Shown here in pieces: positions 17,704 to 26,229 of a stretch of 55,387 nucleotides of DNA. The DNA comes from Gammaproteobacteria bacterium (GTDB taxonomy: Bacteria > Pseudomonadota > Gammaproteobacteria > Xanthomonadales > SZUA-36). The notes beneath the pieces were generated by a model. It was not told where the DNA came from, did no database searches, and saw only the letters and a list, made by a program, of their open reading frames with translations. A program made the position numbers and the translations under genes. Every line of letters starts with the position of its first letter. The first letter of the stretch is position 1. Location: NCBI GenBank assembly GCA_030431095.1, contig JAUIJU010000018.1:1-55387 (forward strand). The letters run 5' to 3'.

Positions 17704-19038
17704 GTGAACGCGGTTCCGTTCGAAGACGCGCTGCGCGTGTGGCTTCGCGTCGCGGCCCTGAGCTTCGGCGGCCCGGCCGGACAGATCGCCGTCATGCACC
17801 GCATCGTGGTGGAGGAAAGGGGCTGGCTCGACGAGCGCCGTTTCCTTCATGCCCTGAACTACTGCATGTTGCTGCCCGGCCCCGAGGCCATGCAGTTGGC
17901 CACTTACATCGGCTGGTTGATGCACGGTGTCCGGGGCGGGGTGGTGGCGGGCGCATTGTTCGTCATGCCGGGATTCCTCAGCATCCTGGCGCTGAGCATT
18001 CTGTACGCCAGCTACCGCGAACTGGCGCCGGTTGCGGCGCTGTTCTTCGGTATCAAGGCCGCCGTGGTGGCCATCGTGATCGCCGCCCTGCTCGCGATGG
18101 CGCGCAAGGCGCTGGACTCGGCGGCACACGTCGCGATCGCCGGCTCGGCCTTCGTCGCCATCTACGCGTTCGACGTGCCTTTTCCGTGGATCGTGATCGG
18201 CGCGGCGCTGATTGGCCTGGTCGGCGCCCTGCTTTGGCCCGCGCTGTTCATTCCGCCTGGCGGCGGCCTGGCTGACGACGACGGCGGCCACGGCAATGTC
18301 CGGAACACCCGCGGCGCCGGCTGGGCCCGTTCCCTGCGGACCGGGCTGACCTGGGGCGGATTGTGGCTGGCGCCGGTGATCGCCCTGTACGTCCTGGCCG
18401 GCCCCGAGGACACCTTCACGCGCCTGGCGGTGTTTTTCTCGCATCTGGCCGTGGTCAGTTTCGGGGGCGCCTACGCGGCCCTGGCGTACATGGCGCAGGA
18501 GGCAGTTCAGACCCAGGCCTGGCTGAGCGCCGGAGAGATGGTCGATGGACTGGGCCTGGCCGAAACCACGCCCGGGCCGCTGATCCAGGTGACACAGTTC
18601 GTCGGCTACCTGGCCGGGGCGCGCGACGGCGGCATGCCACCGCTGGCCGGTGGCGTGCTGGCCTCCCTGTTGGTCACCTGGGTCACCTTTCTGCCGTGTT
18701 TCCTGTGGATTTTTCTGGGAGCGCCTTTCATCGAACGGCTGTGGCGACATCCGGTTTTGCAGTCCGCCCTGGGGTGCGTCACCGCCGCGGTGACTGGAGT
18801 GATACTCAACCTGTCGATCTGGTTTTCGCTGCACGTGCTGTTCAGCGAGCTGGACACACTCGCCCTGGGACCCGCCCGGCTGTTGGTGCCAGTACCGGCC
18901 TCCCTGGATGTCATCGCCGCGGTGATCGCCGCCTCGGCGCTGCTGGCGTTGACAGCATTGCGCCAGCCCCTGCTCCCGGTGCTGCTGATCAGCGCCCTGG
19001 CCGGAGCGGCCGGGTTCTACTGGTTTCGCGGCGCCTGA
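17704..19038 (+). CDS. chrA: chromate efflux transporter, ChrA family
   Basis: This 444-residue integral membrane protein starts at GTG 17704. It has two homologous CHR halves, each opening with SFGG: SFGGPAGQIAVMHRIVVEERGWLDERRF near residue 22 and SFGGAYAALAYMAQEAV near 257, each followed by a PGP motif (LLPGPEAMQLATYIG and TTPGPLIQVTQFVG). About ten to twelve hydrophobic spans are visible. Long-chain ChrA proteins export chromate and perhaps sulfate using the proton gradient. No chromate regulator lies beside it. Whether it serves chromate resistance or oxyanion balance near the sulfate-assimilation genes is open. Confidence 0.9.
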   Translation: MNAVPFEDALRVWLRVAALSFGGPAGQIAVMHRIVVEERGWLDERRFLHALNYCMLLPGPEAMQLATYIGWLMHGVRGGVVAGALFVMPGFLSILALSILYASYRELAPVAALFFGIKAAVVAIVIAALLAMARKALDSAAHVAIAGSAFVAIYAFDVPFPWIVIGAALIGLVGALLWPALFIPPGGGLADDDGGHGNVRNTRGAGWARSLRTGLTWGGLWLAPVIALYVLAGPEDTFTRLAVFFSHLAVVSFGGAYAALAYMAQEAVQTQAWLSAGEMVDGLGLAETTPGPLIQVTQFVGYLAGARDGGMPPLAGGVLASLLVTWVTFLPCFLWIFLGAPFIERLWRHPVLQSALGCVTAAVTGVILNLSIWFSLHVLFSELDTLALGPARLLVPVPASLDVIAAVIAASALLALTALRQPLLPVLLISALAGAAGFYWFRGA

Positions 19039-19061
19039 CGCCCGGGGCGCATCAACCTGCC

Positions 19062-19517
19062 TCAGTCGTCGGTGACCCGGGTGGTCGCGTCCGGGGAAAT
19101 TCGGTGCGCCCGCACCACGGTTTCACCGGCGTCGTTTTGCAGGTGCAGAAGACCGGTGCGCGCATCGATGCGCCAGCTTCGCACCCTGCCCAGGGCATCG
19201 TGAAAGCGCTGTTCCTGGTTCAGGAGCGCTTGCGGGCAAGCCATCATGGTGCCGGCCAGGCGCCCGAACGTCAGGTCGGCGCCGTCGCGGACAGCTTCGC
19301 CCATGTAACGGTTGCAGCCGCCGTCGCCGGCCACGCGACCCGCCGCCACGAAATGCAGGGTGGTGTGGGAGCGGTCGATCACGCCACCACCATCGATGTC
19401 TTCCACCCACCACTCGGTTCCCAACAGCGGGTCGTCGGGTGCGGCGTCAGCCACCTGGGCTACCAGCAGCAGCACGATGGCCGCCAGGAACAGGGCAATA
19501 CTTGCGCGTCGGCTCAT
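19062..19517 (-). CDS. META domain-containing (HslJ-like) secreted protein
   Basis: This 151-residue protein has an N-terminal hydrophobic signal (IALFLAAIVLLLVAQVADA). The META domain follows: LLGTEWWVEDIDGGGVIDRSHTTLHF, the GDGGCNRYMGEAV core (Gly-Cys-Asn motif), and the MMACPQALLNQEQRFHDALGRV helix. Its convergent neighbour chrA ends 23 bp away. META-domain proteins such as HslJ are envelope proteins linked to heat shock and antibiotic tolerance; no enzymatic activity is known. Confidence 0.85.
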   Translation of the reverse strand: MSRRASIALFLAAIVLLLVAQVADAAPDDPLLGTEWWVEDIDGGGVIDRSHTTLHFVAAGRVAGDGGCNRYMGEAVRDGADLTFGRLAGTMMACPQALLNQEQRFHDALGRVRSWRIDARTGLLHLQNDAGETVVRAHRISPDATTRVTDD

Positions 19518-19611
19518 GGATCATCCTCTCAAAGTCGAATGCGTTCTGAATGTTCATGCTCCTGATAACGCGGACAGGCACCGTTCGGGGTTAAGCAGCA
19601 TAACGGACCCG

Positions 19612-19624
19612 GGCATATGACCGC
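19612..19624 (+). promoter_or_regulatory. candidate CysB operator upstream of cysJ
   Basis: GGCATATGACCGC lies 97 bp before the cysJ start codon. It matches two copies in the cysB-cysG intergenic region (consensus GGCATATAACCG), with the same orientation as cysG and the same spacing to its start (98 bp). CATAAC (19599-19604) and GTTATG lie on either side. Assigning it to CysB is an inference. Confidence 0.45.
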
Positions 19625-19708
19625 ATGTTATGGCGCCATGAAAAACGCTTCGTTCCCCGCTCCCGGCATCGTAACTAGGGTAGAGGACCGGAAAGCGAGG
19701 ACTGGCCC

Positions 19709-21508
19709 ATGCTTGGCGCCCTGCGTACTGACAATTCACCTTTCGACGAGCGCCAGCTCGAAGTCCTGAACCGGGCGCTCGCCGACCTCGACCCCAGCCA
19801 GTCCCTGTGGCTGAGCGGTTACCTCGCCGGGCTGGCGCAGGCGGCGCCGGGCGCATCGGCACTTGCCGCGACCCAACCCGCCGCCGGGGAGACCCTGAAC
19901 ATCTACTTCGGTACCGAGACCGGCAACGGCGAGGCCCTGGCCGAGCGACTGGCGGACACGGCGCGCGCCGGCGGCATCGCGGTGGAAACCACCTCACTCG
20001 ATGGTCTCCGCCTGCCGCAGCTGGCGAAGGTCAGCAGCGCGGTTTTCATTGTCAGCACCCACGGCGAAGGGGATCCGCCCGAGGAAGCGCTGGACTTTTT
20101 CGAGGCGCTGGACGGTCCGCGCGCACCCCGGCTGGAGGCGCTGCGCTACCGGGTGCTGGCCCTGGGCGACCGCAGCTACACGCATTTTTGCGCTGCCGGC
20201 GTCGCGCTGGACGAGCGCCTGGCCGATCTCGGGGCGGAGCGACTCGGGGCCCGTGTCGATTGCGACGTGGACTACGAGCCCGGTTTCGAGGCCTGGGCCA
20301 CCGAAGTGATTGCCTGGTCACATGACAACCTGGCCGCTGCTGAATCCAGCGAACCGCGCAGCGCGGCGCATCTGAGTGTTGTGCGCAGCGCTCCGGAATG
20401 GACCCGCGAACGGCCCTTCGAGGCCGAGGTGCTGGACCTGCGCCCGATCACCGGCGAGGGTTCCGGCAAGGACGTGCGCCACCTGGAGCTGTCCCTGGCC
20501 GGTTCCGGCCTGCACTACCAGCCCGGTGATGCGCTGGGCGTGTGGGCGCCCAATGCCCCCGACACCGTGGCCGAGATTCTCACGGGCCTGGCCCTGGACG
20601 AGAGCGCCGAGGTCACCGTGGGCGATGAGCGTCTCACCCTGGGGGAGGCCCTGTCATCGAGGCTGGAACTGACCCGGCTGGACCCGGGCACCATCAGCGC
20701 CTACGCCGAGGCCGCGGGCAATGCACAGCTCGCCGAATCCTTCGATGCCCTGGACACCGACTCGCGCACCCGGTTCATCGAGGCGCGCCAGTTCGCCGAC
20801 CTGGTGGCGGAATTCCCCGGCCGCCTGGACGCCGACACACTGGCGAACCTGCTGCGCCCGCTGGCGCCGCGTTCCTACTCCATTGCCTCGAGCACCGACC
20901 TGGTGGGCGAGGAAGTTCACCTGACCGTGGCCACCCTGGCCAGCGACAGCGGCACCCGGCTGCGCCACGGCGTGGCCAGCGGCCACCTGAACCTGGCACT
21001 GGAACCCGGCCAGTCAGTGCGGGTCTTCCCCGAGCCCAATACCCGCTTCCGCCTGCCCGACGATGACGCGCCACTGGTCATGATCGGCGCCGGCACGGGC
21101 ATCGCACCGTTCCGCGCTTTCGCGCAGCAACTGGAGGCGGATGGCCGCCACAACCCGGCCTGGCTGATCTTCGGCAACCCGCACCTGCGCACCGATTTCC
21201 TCTACCAGCGCGAATGGCTGAAATGGCGCGAGACGGGCCAGGTGTCGCGCATCGACGCCGCCTGGTCGCGTGACCAGGACGCCAAGCGCTACGTGCAGCA
21301 CGTCGTGGCCGAACAGGCGCGGCGGCTGGATGACTGGCTGCAGCGCGGCGCACACGTATACCTTTGCGGCGCCCTGGCCATGGGCAAGTCGGTGCAGGAC
21401 GCCCTGGCCGCCGGCCTGGCGCAGGCGCGTTCACTGGACGAAGACGGCGCCCGCGAGTCCCTCGCGGATCTGCGCCGCGCCGGACGTCTGCACAAGGACC
21501 TGTACTGA
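19709..21508 (+). CDS. cysJ: sulfite reductase [NADPH] flavoprotein alpha subunit
   Basis: This 599-residue subunit transfers electrons from NADPH through FAD and FMN to CysI for six-electron reduction of sulfite to sulfide. Domains in order: flavodoxin FMN domain from about 62 ([16 protein letters not shown], then [12 protein letters not shown] and [10 protein letters not shown]); FAD domain with RSYSIASS near 388 and the VASGHLN loop; NADP domain with [12 protein letters not shown] near 459, [14 protein letters not shown] and [12 protein letters not shown]; and a C-terminal aromatic (HKDLY). The start has GAGGA about 9 nt upstream. It is the first gene of the cysJ-ORF-cysI-cysH run, and its stop overlaps the next start codon (TGATG). 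Confidence 0.96.
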   Translation: MLGALRTDNSPFDERQLEVLNRALADLDPSQSLWLSGYLAGLAQAAPGASALAATQPAAGETLNIYFGTETGNGEALAERLADTARAGGIAVETTSLDGLRLPQLAKVSSAVFIVSTHGEGDPPEEALDFFEALDGPRAPRLEALRYRVLALGDRSYTHFCAAGVALDERLADLGAERLGARVDCDVDYEPGFEAWATEVIAWSHDNLAAAESSEPRSAAHLSVVRSAPEWTRERPFEAEVLDLRPITGEGSGKDVRHLELSLAGSGLHYQPGDALGVWAPNAPDTVAEILTGLALDESAEVTVGDERLTLGEALSSRLELTRLDPGTISAYAEAAGNAQLAESFDALDTDSRTRFIEARQFADLVAEFPGRLDADTLANLLRPLAPRSYSIASSTDLVGEEVHLTVATLASDSGTRLRHGVASGHLNLALEPGQSVRVFPEPNTRFRLPDDDAPLVMIGAGTGIAPFRAFAQQLEADGRHNPAWLIFGNPHLRTDFLYQREWLKWRETGQVSRIDAAWSRDQDAKRYVQHVVAEQARRLDDWLQRGAHVYLCGALAMGKSVQDALAAGLAQARSLDEDGARESLADLRRAGRLHKDLY

Positions 21509-21684
21509 TGGACGCCCTGGTCAACCGCAACCGTCAACGGCCAACGCCGCCGCGCCCCGCCTGGCGCCGACTGGCGGATTTCCTGGCGCGCCAGGGCTGT
21601 TTCGACGACCGCGTGGCGCGCCTGCAGATTCAGGGTCCGCGCCTCGCGCGCGACCCGCGCGGACAAACGGAATCCGGACGATGA
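21508..21684 (+). CDS. small basic ORF coupled between cysJ and cysI
   Basis: The ORF has 58 codons. Its ATG shares a base with the cysJ stop (TGATG) and its TGA overlaps the cysI start (ATGA), so it fills the gap exactly and would be translationally coupled at both ends. The protein is rich in Arg and Pro, with a short helical centre ([20 protein letters not shown]) containing one Cys, and no signal or membrane span. I recognise no family. It could be an accessory factor for the flavoprotein-hemoprotein complex, or a coupling ORF that only carries ribosomes to cysI. The doubly coupled arrangement is visible; function is unknown. Confidence 0.5.
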   Translation: MDALVNRNRQRPTPPRPAWRRLADFLARQGCFDDRVARLQIQGPRLARDPRGQTESGR

Positions 21685-23351
21685 GCAAACACGACGTCGA
21701 ATCCATCAAGACCGGCAGCAACCACCTGCGCGGCACCCTGCTCGACTCCCTGGCCGACGCCGCCACCGGCGCCCTGGCCGATGACGACACCCAGCTGAGC
21801 AAGTTCCACGGCATCTACCAGCAGGATGACCGGGACACACGCGACGAACGCCGTAAACGCTTCCTGGCCCCGGATCACAGTTTCATGATCCGCGCACGGG
21901 TGCCCGGCGGCGTGTGCACCCCGGAGCAATGGCTGGCCATGGACGCCATCGCCACCACCCTGGCCAATGACAGCCTGCGCCTGACCACGCGCCAGGCCTT
22001 CCAGTTTCACGGCGTGCTCAAGGGCGACCTCAAGCCCAGCCTGCAGGCCATCGACCGCGTGCTGATGGACACCCTGGCGGCCTGCGGTGACGTGAACCGC
22101 AACGTCATGTGCACGCCGCTGCCCGAACTCAGCGCCGTGCATCGCGACACGGTGGCCGCAGCCGACGGCCTGTCCGAACACCTGACCCCGGCCACCACCG
22201 CCTACCACGAGATCTGGATGGACCGCGAGAAGGTGTCCGGTGGCCCCGACGAGGAACCGATCTACGGCAAGACCTACCTGCCGCGCAAGTTCAAGGTGGC
22301 CTTCGCCATTCCGCCGCAGAACGACGTGGACGTGCAGGCGCACGACCTGGGATTCGTCGCGATCGAGGAGAACGGCGCCCTGGCCGGTTTCAACGTCACC
22401 GTGGGCGGCGGCATGGGCGCCACGCACGGCGACCCTGCCACCTATCCCCTGCTGGCCCAGGTGCTGGGCTTTTGCACCCCGGAACAGGTCAACGCCGTGG
22501 GCGAGACCATCGTCACCATCCAGCGTGACTTCGGCGATCGGGGCAACCGCAAGCACGCACGGTTCAAGTACACCGTGGAAGACCACGGCCTGGAATGGCT
22601 GCGCGAGGAGTTCGAGCGCCGTGCCGGTTTCGCGCTGGCCCCACCGCGCACGTACCACTTCACCGACAACGGCGACCGCTACGGCTGGCAACAGGGCGAC
22701 GACGGCCTCTGGCACCTGCTGCTGTACATCCAGAATGGCCGCATCCGCGACACCGAACACGCCAAGCAACTGACCGGCCTGCGCGAAATCGCGCACCTGG
22801 GCGTGGGCGAGTTTCGGCTGACGCCCAACCAGAACGTGGCGCTCGCCAAGATTCCCGAAGCGGAGAAGGACACCGTCGACGCGCTGACGCGCGAACACGG
22901 CCTGGACGCCCACGAACAGCTCTCGGCCCTGCGCCTCAACGCCATGGCCTGCGTGGCCCTGCCCACCTGCTCGCTGGCCATGGCCGAGGCGGAGCGTTAC
23001 CTGCCCGACCTGCTGGGCCGCTTCGAGGCCCTGCTGGAACGACACGGCCTGGGTGGCGAGGCCATCACCGTGCGCATGACCGGCTGCCCGAACGGCTGCG
23101 CGCGGCCCTACCTGGCCGAGATCGGCCTGGTGGGCAAGGCGCCCGGGCGCTACAACCTTCATCTCGGCGCGGCCTTTGACGGCACGCGCCTCAACCGCCG
23201 TGTAGGGGAAAACATGGACGAACGACAGATCCTGTCCACACTTGACGAGTGGCTGGGCCGCTATGCGAGCCAGCGTGAAGCCGGAGAGCGCTTCGGCGAT
23301 TTCGTGACCCGGCAGTTGACGAACGAGACACCGGAGGCCGCCCATGCCTGA
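21681..23351 (+). CDS. cysI: sulfite reductase hemoprotein beta subunit
   Basis: This 556-residue enzyme starts at the ATG overlapping the preceding ORF (ATGA); the conserved family start [18 protein letters not shown] follows. It reduces sulfite to sulfide at a siroheme/4Fe-4S centre. The cluster cysteines are Cys424, Cys430, Cys469 and Cys473 (CVALPTC and TGCPNGC). Sulfite/siroheme-binding Arg residues lie in [14 protein letters not shown], with [17 protein letters not shown] and [12 protein letters not shown] downstream. Two nitrite/sulfite reductase ferredoxin-like halves are present. The partner is CysJ, encoded upstream; siroheme comes from CysG, encoded nearby. Confidence 0.97.
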   Translation: MSKHDVESIKTGSNHLRGTLLDSLADAATGALADDDTQLSKFHGIYQQDDRDTRDERRKRFLAPDHSFMIRARVPGGVCTPEQWLAMDAIATTLANDSLRLTTRQAFQFHGVLKGDLKPSLQAIDRVLMDTLAACGDVNRNVMCTPLPELSAVHRDTVAAADGLSEHLTPATTAYHEIWMDREKVSGGPDEEPIYGKTYLPRKFKVAFAIPPQNDVDVQAHDLGFVAIEENGALAGFNVTVGGGMGATHGDPATYPLLAQVLGFCTPEQVNAVGETIVTIQRDFGDRGNRKHARFKYTVEDHGLEWLREEFERRAGFALAPPRTYHFTDNGDRYGWQQGDDGLWHLLLYIQNGRIRDTEHAKQLTGLREIAHLGVGEFRLTPNQNVALAKIPEAEKDTVDALTREHGLDAHEQLSALRLNAMACVALPTCSLAMAEAERYLPDLLGRFEALLERHGLGGEAITVRMTGCPNGCARPYLAEIGLVGKAPGRYNLHLGAAFDGTRLNRRVGENMDERQILSTLDEWLGRYASQREAGERFGDFVTRQLTNETPEAAHA

Positions 23352-24102
23352 CGCCGCCCTGACCTTGTGCGTGCCCCGCCCGGGCGGGCCGTGGACGCAA
23401 ACCCAGATCGATTCCGTGCGCCCCTGCCTGGAACGCCTGGACGCCGAGGAGCGGGTACGCTGGGCGCTGGACTTTCTGCCCGGACCGCACATCCTGACCA
23501 GCAGCTTCGGCGCCCAGTCCGCGGTGATGCTACACCTGGTCACGCGCCAGGCGCCGGACATTCCCGTGGTCCTGATCGACACCGGCTACCTGTTTCCTGA
23601 AACCTATCACTTCGTGGACGAACTGGCCGACCGCCTTGACCTGAATCTGAAGGTCTTCGGACCAAGGCGTTCCCCGGCCTGGCAGGAGGCCCGCTGGGGC
23701 CGTCGCTGGGAGCAGGGCAAGCAAGGCATCGAAGCTTACAACCAGTTCGCCAAGGTCGAACCCATGTCCCGCGCCCTCGAGGAACTGGGCGCCGCCACCT
23801 GGTTCAGCGGCCTGCGCCGCGACCAGGCCAGCACGCGCCGCGACACGGCGGTGCTGCAGGCCCACGGCCAGGTCAACAAGGTGCACCCCCTGGCCGACTG
23901 GGGCGACCGCGACATCCACAACTACCTGAAAACCTTCGACCTGCCGTACCACCCGCTGTGGAGCCAGGGTTACCTGTCCATCGGCGACACCCACAGTTCA
24001 CGCCCGGCCGGGCTGGACGAGGAAGCCGAAGTCACGCGGTTTGACGGGGTGGTGAGGGAGTGTGGATTGCATGAACCGGCGCGGTATCCTGTTGCTGGAT
24101 AG
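23344..24102 (+). CDS. cysH: phosphoadenylyl-sulfate (PAPS) reductase
   Basis: This 252-residue enzyme uses thioredoxin to reduce PAPS to sulfite. The PAPS-binding [13 protein letters not shown] (P-loop-like) is near residue 52, [12 protein letters not shown] near 78, [11 protein letters not shown] near 160 and KVHPLADW near 180. The catalytic Cys240 sits in the C-terminal ECGLH motif. The 4Fe-4S cysteine pairs of APS reductases are absent, so PAPS is the expected substrate. Its start overlaps the cysI end by 8 bp. PAPS-producing genes (cysD, cysN, cysC) are not in the window. Confidence 0.95.
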   Translation: MPDAALTLCVPRPGGPWTQTQIDSVRPCLERLDAEERVRWALDFLPGPHILTSSFGAQSAVMLHLVTRQAPDIPVVLIDTGYLFPETYHFVDELADRLDLNLKVFGPRRSPAWQEARWGRRWEQGKQGIEAYNQFAKVEPMSRALEELGAATWFSGLRRDQASTRRDTAVLQAHGQVNKVHPLADWGDRDIHNYLKTFDLPYHPLWSQGYLSIGDTHSSRPAGLDEEAEVTRFDGVVRECGLHEPARYPVAG

Positions 24103-24520
24103 CTGGATTGTCCGGGGGTGACGGCTTCTGTTGACCGGGGTCGGCTGGAGCGCCACGTGGCCTCCGTGGCTCGGCCCCTTCGAGTCGAACGGGGCGGCGG
24201 TCAGCGCCGGGACAACATCAAACACGAGATGCCGGAACGGTCAGCACCACCTGGCCCTGGCAACAGATACCTCCCGGTGCGGGTAAAGACGGCTTTCGCC
24301 GTTGAGGCCAGCGCGTTCGAATTCCCGGTTGAATCGCTGAGCAGCCCGGCGCACTGCGCCGGACCCCGCAAACGTGGGGAGCCACGAGAAGCGACCGGCA
24401 AACTGGGCAACGGTGCACCCCCTGCAGACCGCTTTTCCTTACGGCCCGGGAGCGGGTTTTGTGCAAGCGGATAACAGGTAAGACTCAGTGCCCCAGAAAA
24501 ACCCCACCCAAAGAAAGTGA
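24103..24520. other. non-coding stretch with small hairpins, function unknown
   Basis: There is no convincing gene between cysH and the 277-bp repeat. Local structure includes CCGGCGCA/TGCGCCGG (near 24347-24363) and CCCCGC/GTGGGG (near 24365-24380). The frames on both strands lack ribosome sites and protein-like composition. I found no match by eye to common riboswitch or ncRNA cores. Confidence 0.4.
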
Positions 24521-24797
24521 TGACCGGGTCGGGTGCTCCGATGCAAGGGAACGGGTGGGGCTTCCTGGACTGGGATCTTTTAAGGGATGTTGCCGAGCGA
24601 CCGAAGCGACTGGGGAAAGCCGCCTGCAGCGGCTTTAGGCGAGCCTCGTGATGAATCCAGAGCCCGGGAGCGCATCTAAGCGAGCCGTACCCACAAAGCG
24701 CAGGGTAGCGAGGGCAGCCGAAGGCCAACATCCCGATCCCAGGCCAGGGAGCCCCACCCGTTCCCGGCCAACAACAGCACCCAACCCGACCAGGTCA
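24521..24797. repeat. 277-bp element with imperfect terminal inverted repeats of about 75 bp
   Basis: The ends begin TGACC(G/T)GGTCGGGT on both strands, and the arms share a GGGAACGGGTGGGGCT core. The right arm contains a 41-bp core (24729-24769 on the minus strand) found with one mismatch at 52470-52510. The interior has a perfect AAAGCCGC/GCGGCTTT hairpin. The element lies in the convergent gap between cysH and cysB, so it is a MITE-like or REP-like dispersed repeat. No ORF is supported inside. Confidence 0.75.
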
Positions 24798-24855
24798 ATC
24801 ACGCACGAACCCTGATTTGGTCAATCCCCGCTGCCTCGAACACTCGAAAGCCCGG

Positions 24856-25887
24856 TCAGAGCGTAAACCCCGCGCAGCAACTGTCGTTACCCGGCCCCGC
24901 CCCCAGCGTGGGGTGCCGGGACAGGGGTTCAGGCCGGGGAAAAGGGATGACCGTGCCGGCGGCCTCCGCGCCCGCCACCGCCCGCTCGATGGAGTCTCGG
25001 GAGGCATCGGGCACCACGCGCTCCAGGAATTCCATCATGTAATCGCGCAGGAAGCGATCACGCCGGAAGCCGATCCAGGTGGTGGGGTTCGGGAAGACGC
25101 CCTTCATGGGGATGGCCACCAGGTCGTGGTCCACGTCCGGGTCGTGCGCCATGCAGGCCAGGATGCCGATACCCATGCCCTTGCGCACATAGGTCTTGAT
25201 GATGTCCGGGTCCTGCGCGGTGAACACGACGTTGGGCTCCACGCCGGCACGGGTGAACACCTGGCCCAGCGAAGAGTCGTCATTGAAGGAATAGGTATAG
25301 GAGATGATGGGGTGGCGCACGATGTCGGCCAGGGTGGGCTGCTCCAGGGCGGCCAGTTCATGCTCGCGCGGAACCAGCAGGATGCGTTCCCAGCTGAACA
25401 GCGGCAAGGTCACCAGGTCCTCGAACAGCTCGCTTTCGCCCGAGGCGATGGCAAAATCCACCTCGCGGCCCTGCACCTGCTCGGCAATCTGCTCACTGGT
25501 CCCCTGCTGCAGGCGAATGGCCACGCCCGGGTTGTCACGCTGGTACGCCTCCAGCAGGTCGGGCAGCACGTAACGCGCCTGCGTGGGGGTCGTGGCGATG
25601 ACCAGTTCACCATCCATGTGTCCGGCCATCTGGCTGGACAGCGCCTTGATGTTCTCGGCCTCGGCCAGGATGCGGCGCGAGCGTTCCACCACCTGGCGGC
25701 CGGCCTCGGTCAGCGCGTCCAGGCTCTTGCCCTTGCGCACGAACAGCTTGAGATCGAGCTCGTCCTCGAGCAGGCGCACCTGCTTGCTGACGCCCGGTTG
25801 CGAGGTATACAGCGCCTCGGCCGCCGCTGTGATGTTCAGGCCGTTGTCCACGATGGCCACGAGGTATCGCAATTGCTGCAGCTTCAT
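24856..25887 (-). CDS. cysB: LysR-type regulator of sulfur assimilation CysB
   Basis: This 343-residue regulator starts with the family-typical MKLQQLRYLVAIVDNGLN; the winged HTH covers about 1-60 (ALYTSQPGVSKQVRLLEDEL). The effector domain has IATTPTQARYVLP near 96, the GTSEQIAEQV loop, DFAIASG and the AQDPDIIKTYVRKGMGIG segment, all as in CysB, which binds N-acetylserine and activates cys genes while sulfide or thiosulfate antagonise. The C-terminal tail beyond about 315 is longer than in E. coli and ends in SCCAGFTL, with two adjacent Cys. Transcription appears to pass through a Cys-rich leader ORF and terminator (25939-26115). Confidence 0.95.
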   Translation of the reverse strand: MKLQQLRYLVAIVDNGLNITAAAEALYTSQPGVSKQVRLLEDELDLKLFVRKGKSLDALTEAGRQVVERSRRILAEAENIKALSSQMAGHMDGELVIATTPTQARYVLPDLLEAYQRDNPGVAIRLQQGTSEQIAEQVQGREVDFAIASGESELFEDLVTLPLFSWERILLVPREHELAALEQPTLADIVRHPIISYTYSFNDDSSLGQVFTRAGVEPNVVFTAQDPDIIKTYVRKGMGIGILACMAHDPDVDHDLVAIPMKGVFPNPTTWIGFRRDRFLRDYMMEFLERVVPDASRDSIERAVAGAEAAGTVIPFPRPEPLSRHPTLGAGPGNDSCCAGFTL

Positions 25888-25938
25888 TCCTTACCCACTC
25901 CCGATTCCACGAATTCCGGTTTACTCAGATTCAGACAA

Positions 25939-25962
25939 TAAAAAACCCGCTCTTGGGCGGGT
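25939..25962 (-). terminator. attenuator terminator before cysB
   Basis: On the minus strand the stem ACCCGC/GCGGGT (25957-25962 with 25945-25950), a 6-nt loop and six T residues form an intrinsic terminator. It lies 52 bp before the cysB start and after the Cys-rich leader ORF. Its 5' arm is part of CCACCACCC (25959-25967), which can instead pair with GGGTG-A-GTGG (26000-26009) at the leader ORF stop codon, giving an antiterminator helix. Confidence 0.8.
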
Positions 25963-26003
25963 GGTGGTTGCTCTTGTTGCTTTTATCGAGACAGCGGCGC
26001 CAC

Positions 26004-26078
26004 TCACCCTGGAGGATGCGGACACATGCACACGCACACGAGGACGTCGGCGCAGTCTGATGATTTGCGATGTTTCAT
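26004..26078 (-). CDS. cysteine-rich leader peptide of cysB (candidate attenuation uORF)
   Basis: The ORF has 24 codons plus TGA on the minus strand. It starts MKHRKSSDC, and its C-terminal half contains VCVCMCP: Cys at positions 9, 15, 17 and 19. Codons near the end read TGC GTG TGC ATG TGT, four codons before the GGG TGA that forms the antiterminator strand. No Shine-Dalgarno is present; the predicted transcription start is about 2 nt before the ATG, so translation would be leaderless. A ribosome stalled at Cys codons would leave GGGTGAGTGG free to block the terminator. Regulation of cysB by Cys-tRNA charging is inferred; the sequence parts are visible. Confidence 0.7.
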   Translation of the reverse strand: MKHRKSSDCADVLVCVCMCPHPPG

Positions 26079-26086
26079 GCCGACCG

Positions 26087-26115
26087 AGCATAGGCATATA
26101 ACCGAATGAACTCAA
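26087..26115 (-). promoter_or_regulatory. sigma70-type promoter of the cysB leader
   Basis: On the minus strand, -35 TTGAGT (26110-26115), a 17-bp spacer and -10 TATGCT (26087-26092). The expected transcription start is at about 26080, two bases before the leader ATG. A copy of the GGCATATAACCG motif (26093-26105) occupies the spacer, which would suit autorepression. Confidence 0.55.
26093..26105 (+). promoter_or_regulatory. candidate CysB operator inside the cysB promoter
   Basis: GGCATATAACCGA lies between the -35 and -10 elements of the cysB leader promoter. It matches the motif upstream of cysJ and cysG. Binding here would fit the known autorepression of CysB in enteric bacteria; the assignment is inferred. 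Confidence 0.4.
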
Positions 26116-26131
26116 GCAATCATTTCGCATG

Positions 26132-26144
26132 GCCATATAACCGC
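26132..26144 (+). promoter_or_regulatory. candidate CysB operator upstream of cysG
   Basis: GCCATATAACCGC lies 98 bp before the cysG start, 39 bp from the second copy. The cysJ copy is 97 bp before its start in the same orientation, an agreement unlikely by chance. Confidence 0.45.
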
Positions 26145-26229
26145 GACGTCTAAGGCCCAAGAAAACCCGTATTTCCGGACCCGGTTGCCGCCCCGTACAT
26201 TGCAGGAACGATGTTCGAGGTAATGTGAC

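Noticed and set aside
19645-19780. Short frame starting at an ATG upstream of cysJ as a second Cys leader
   Set aside because: Only a couple of Cys codons, no terminator afterwards, and it overlaps the cysJ coding region.
21630-23582. 650-codon minus-strand frame opposite cysI
   Set aside because: Shadow composition with no start site or family motif; cysI and cysH overlap the same DNA in order on the plus strand.
24103-24520. Possible cobalamin riboswitch or GEMM-type RNA after cysH
   Set aside because: Some short strings look similar (GCAAAC, GGGCAACGG), but the conserved core boxes and the helix order are not present.
24201-24731. 176-codon minus-strand frame across the repeat
   Set aside because: It overlaps the palindromic element and has no ribosome site. 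It reads as spurious translation of repeat sequence.
26017-26043. Plus-strand His/Thr-alternating codons (MHTHTRT) as a histidine leader
   Set aside because: This is the complement of the Cys codons of the minus-strand leader; no his gene or plus-strand terminator follows.
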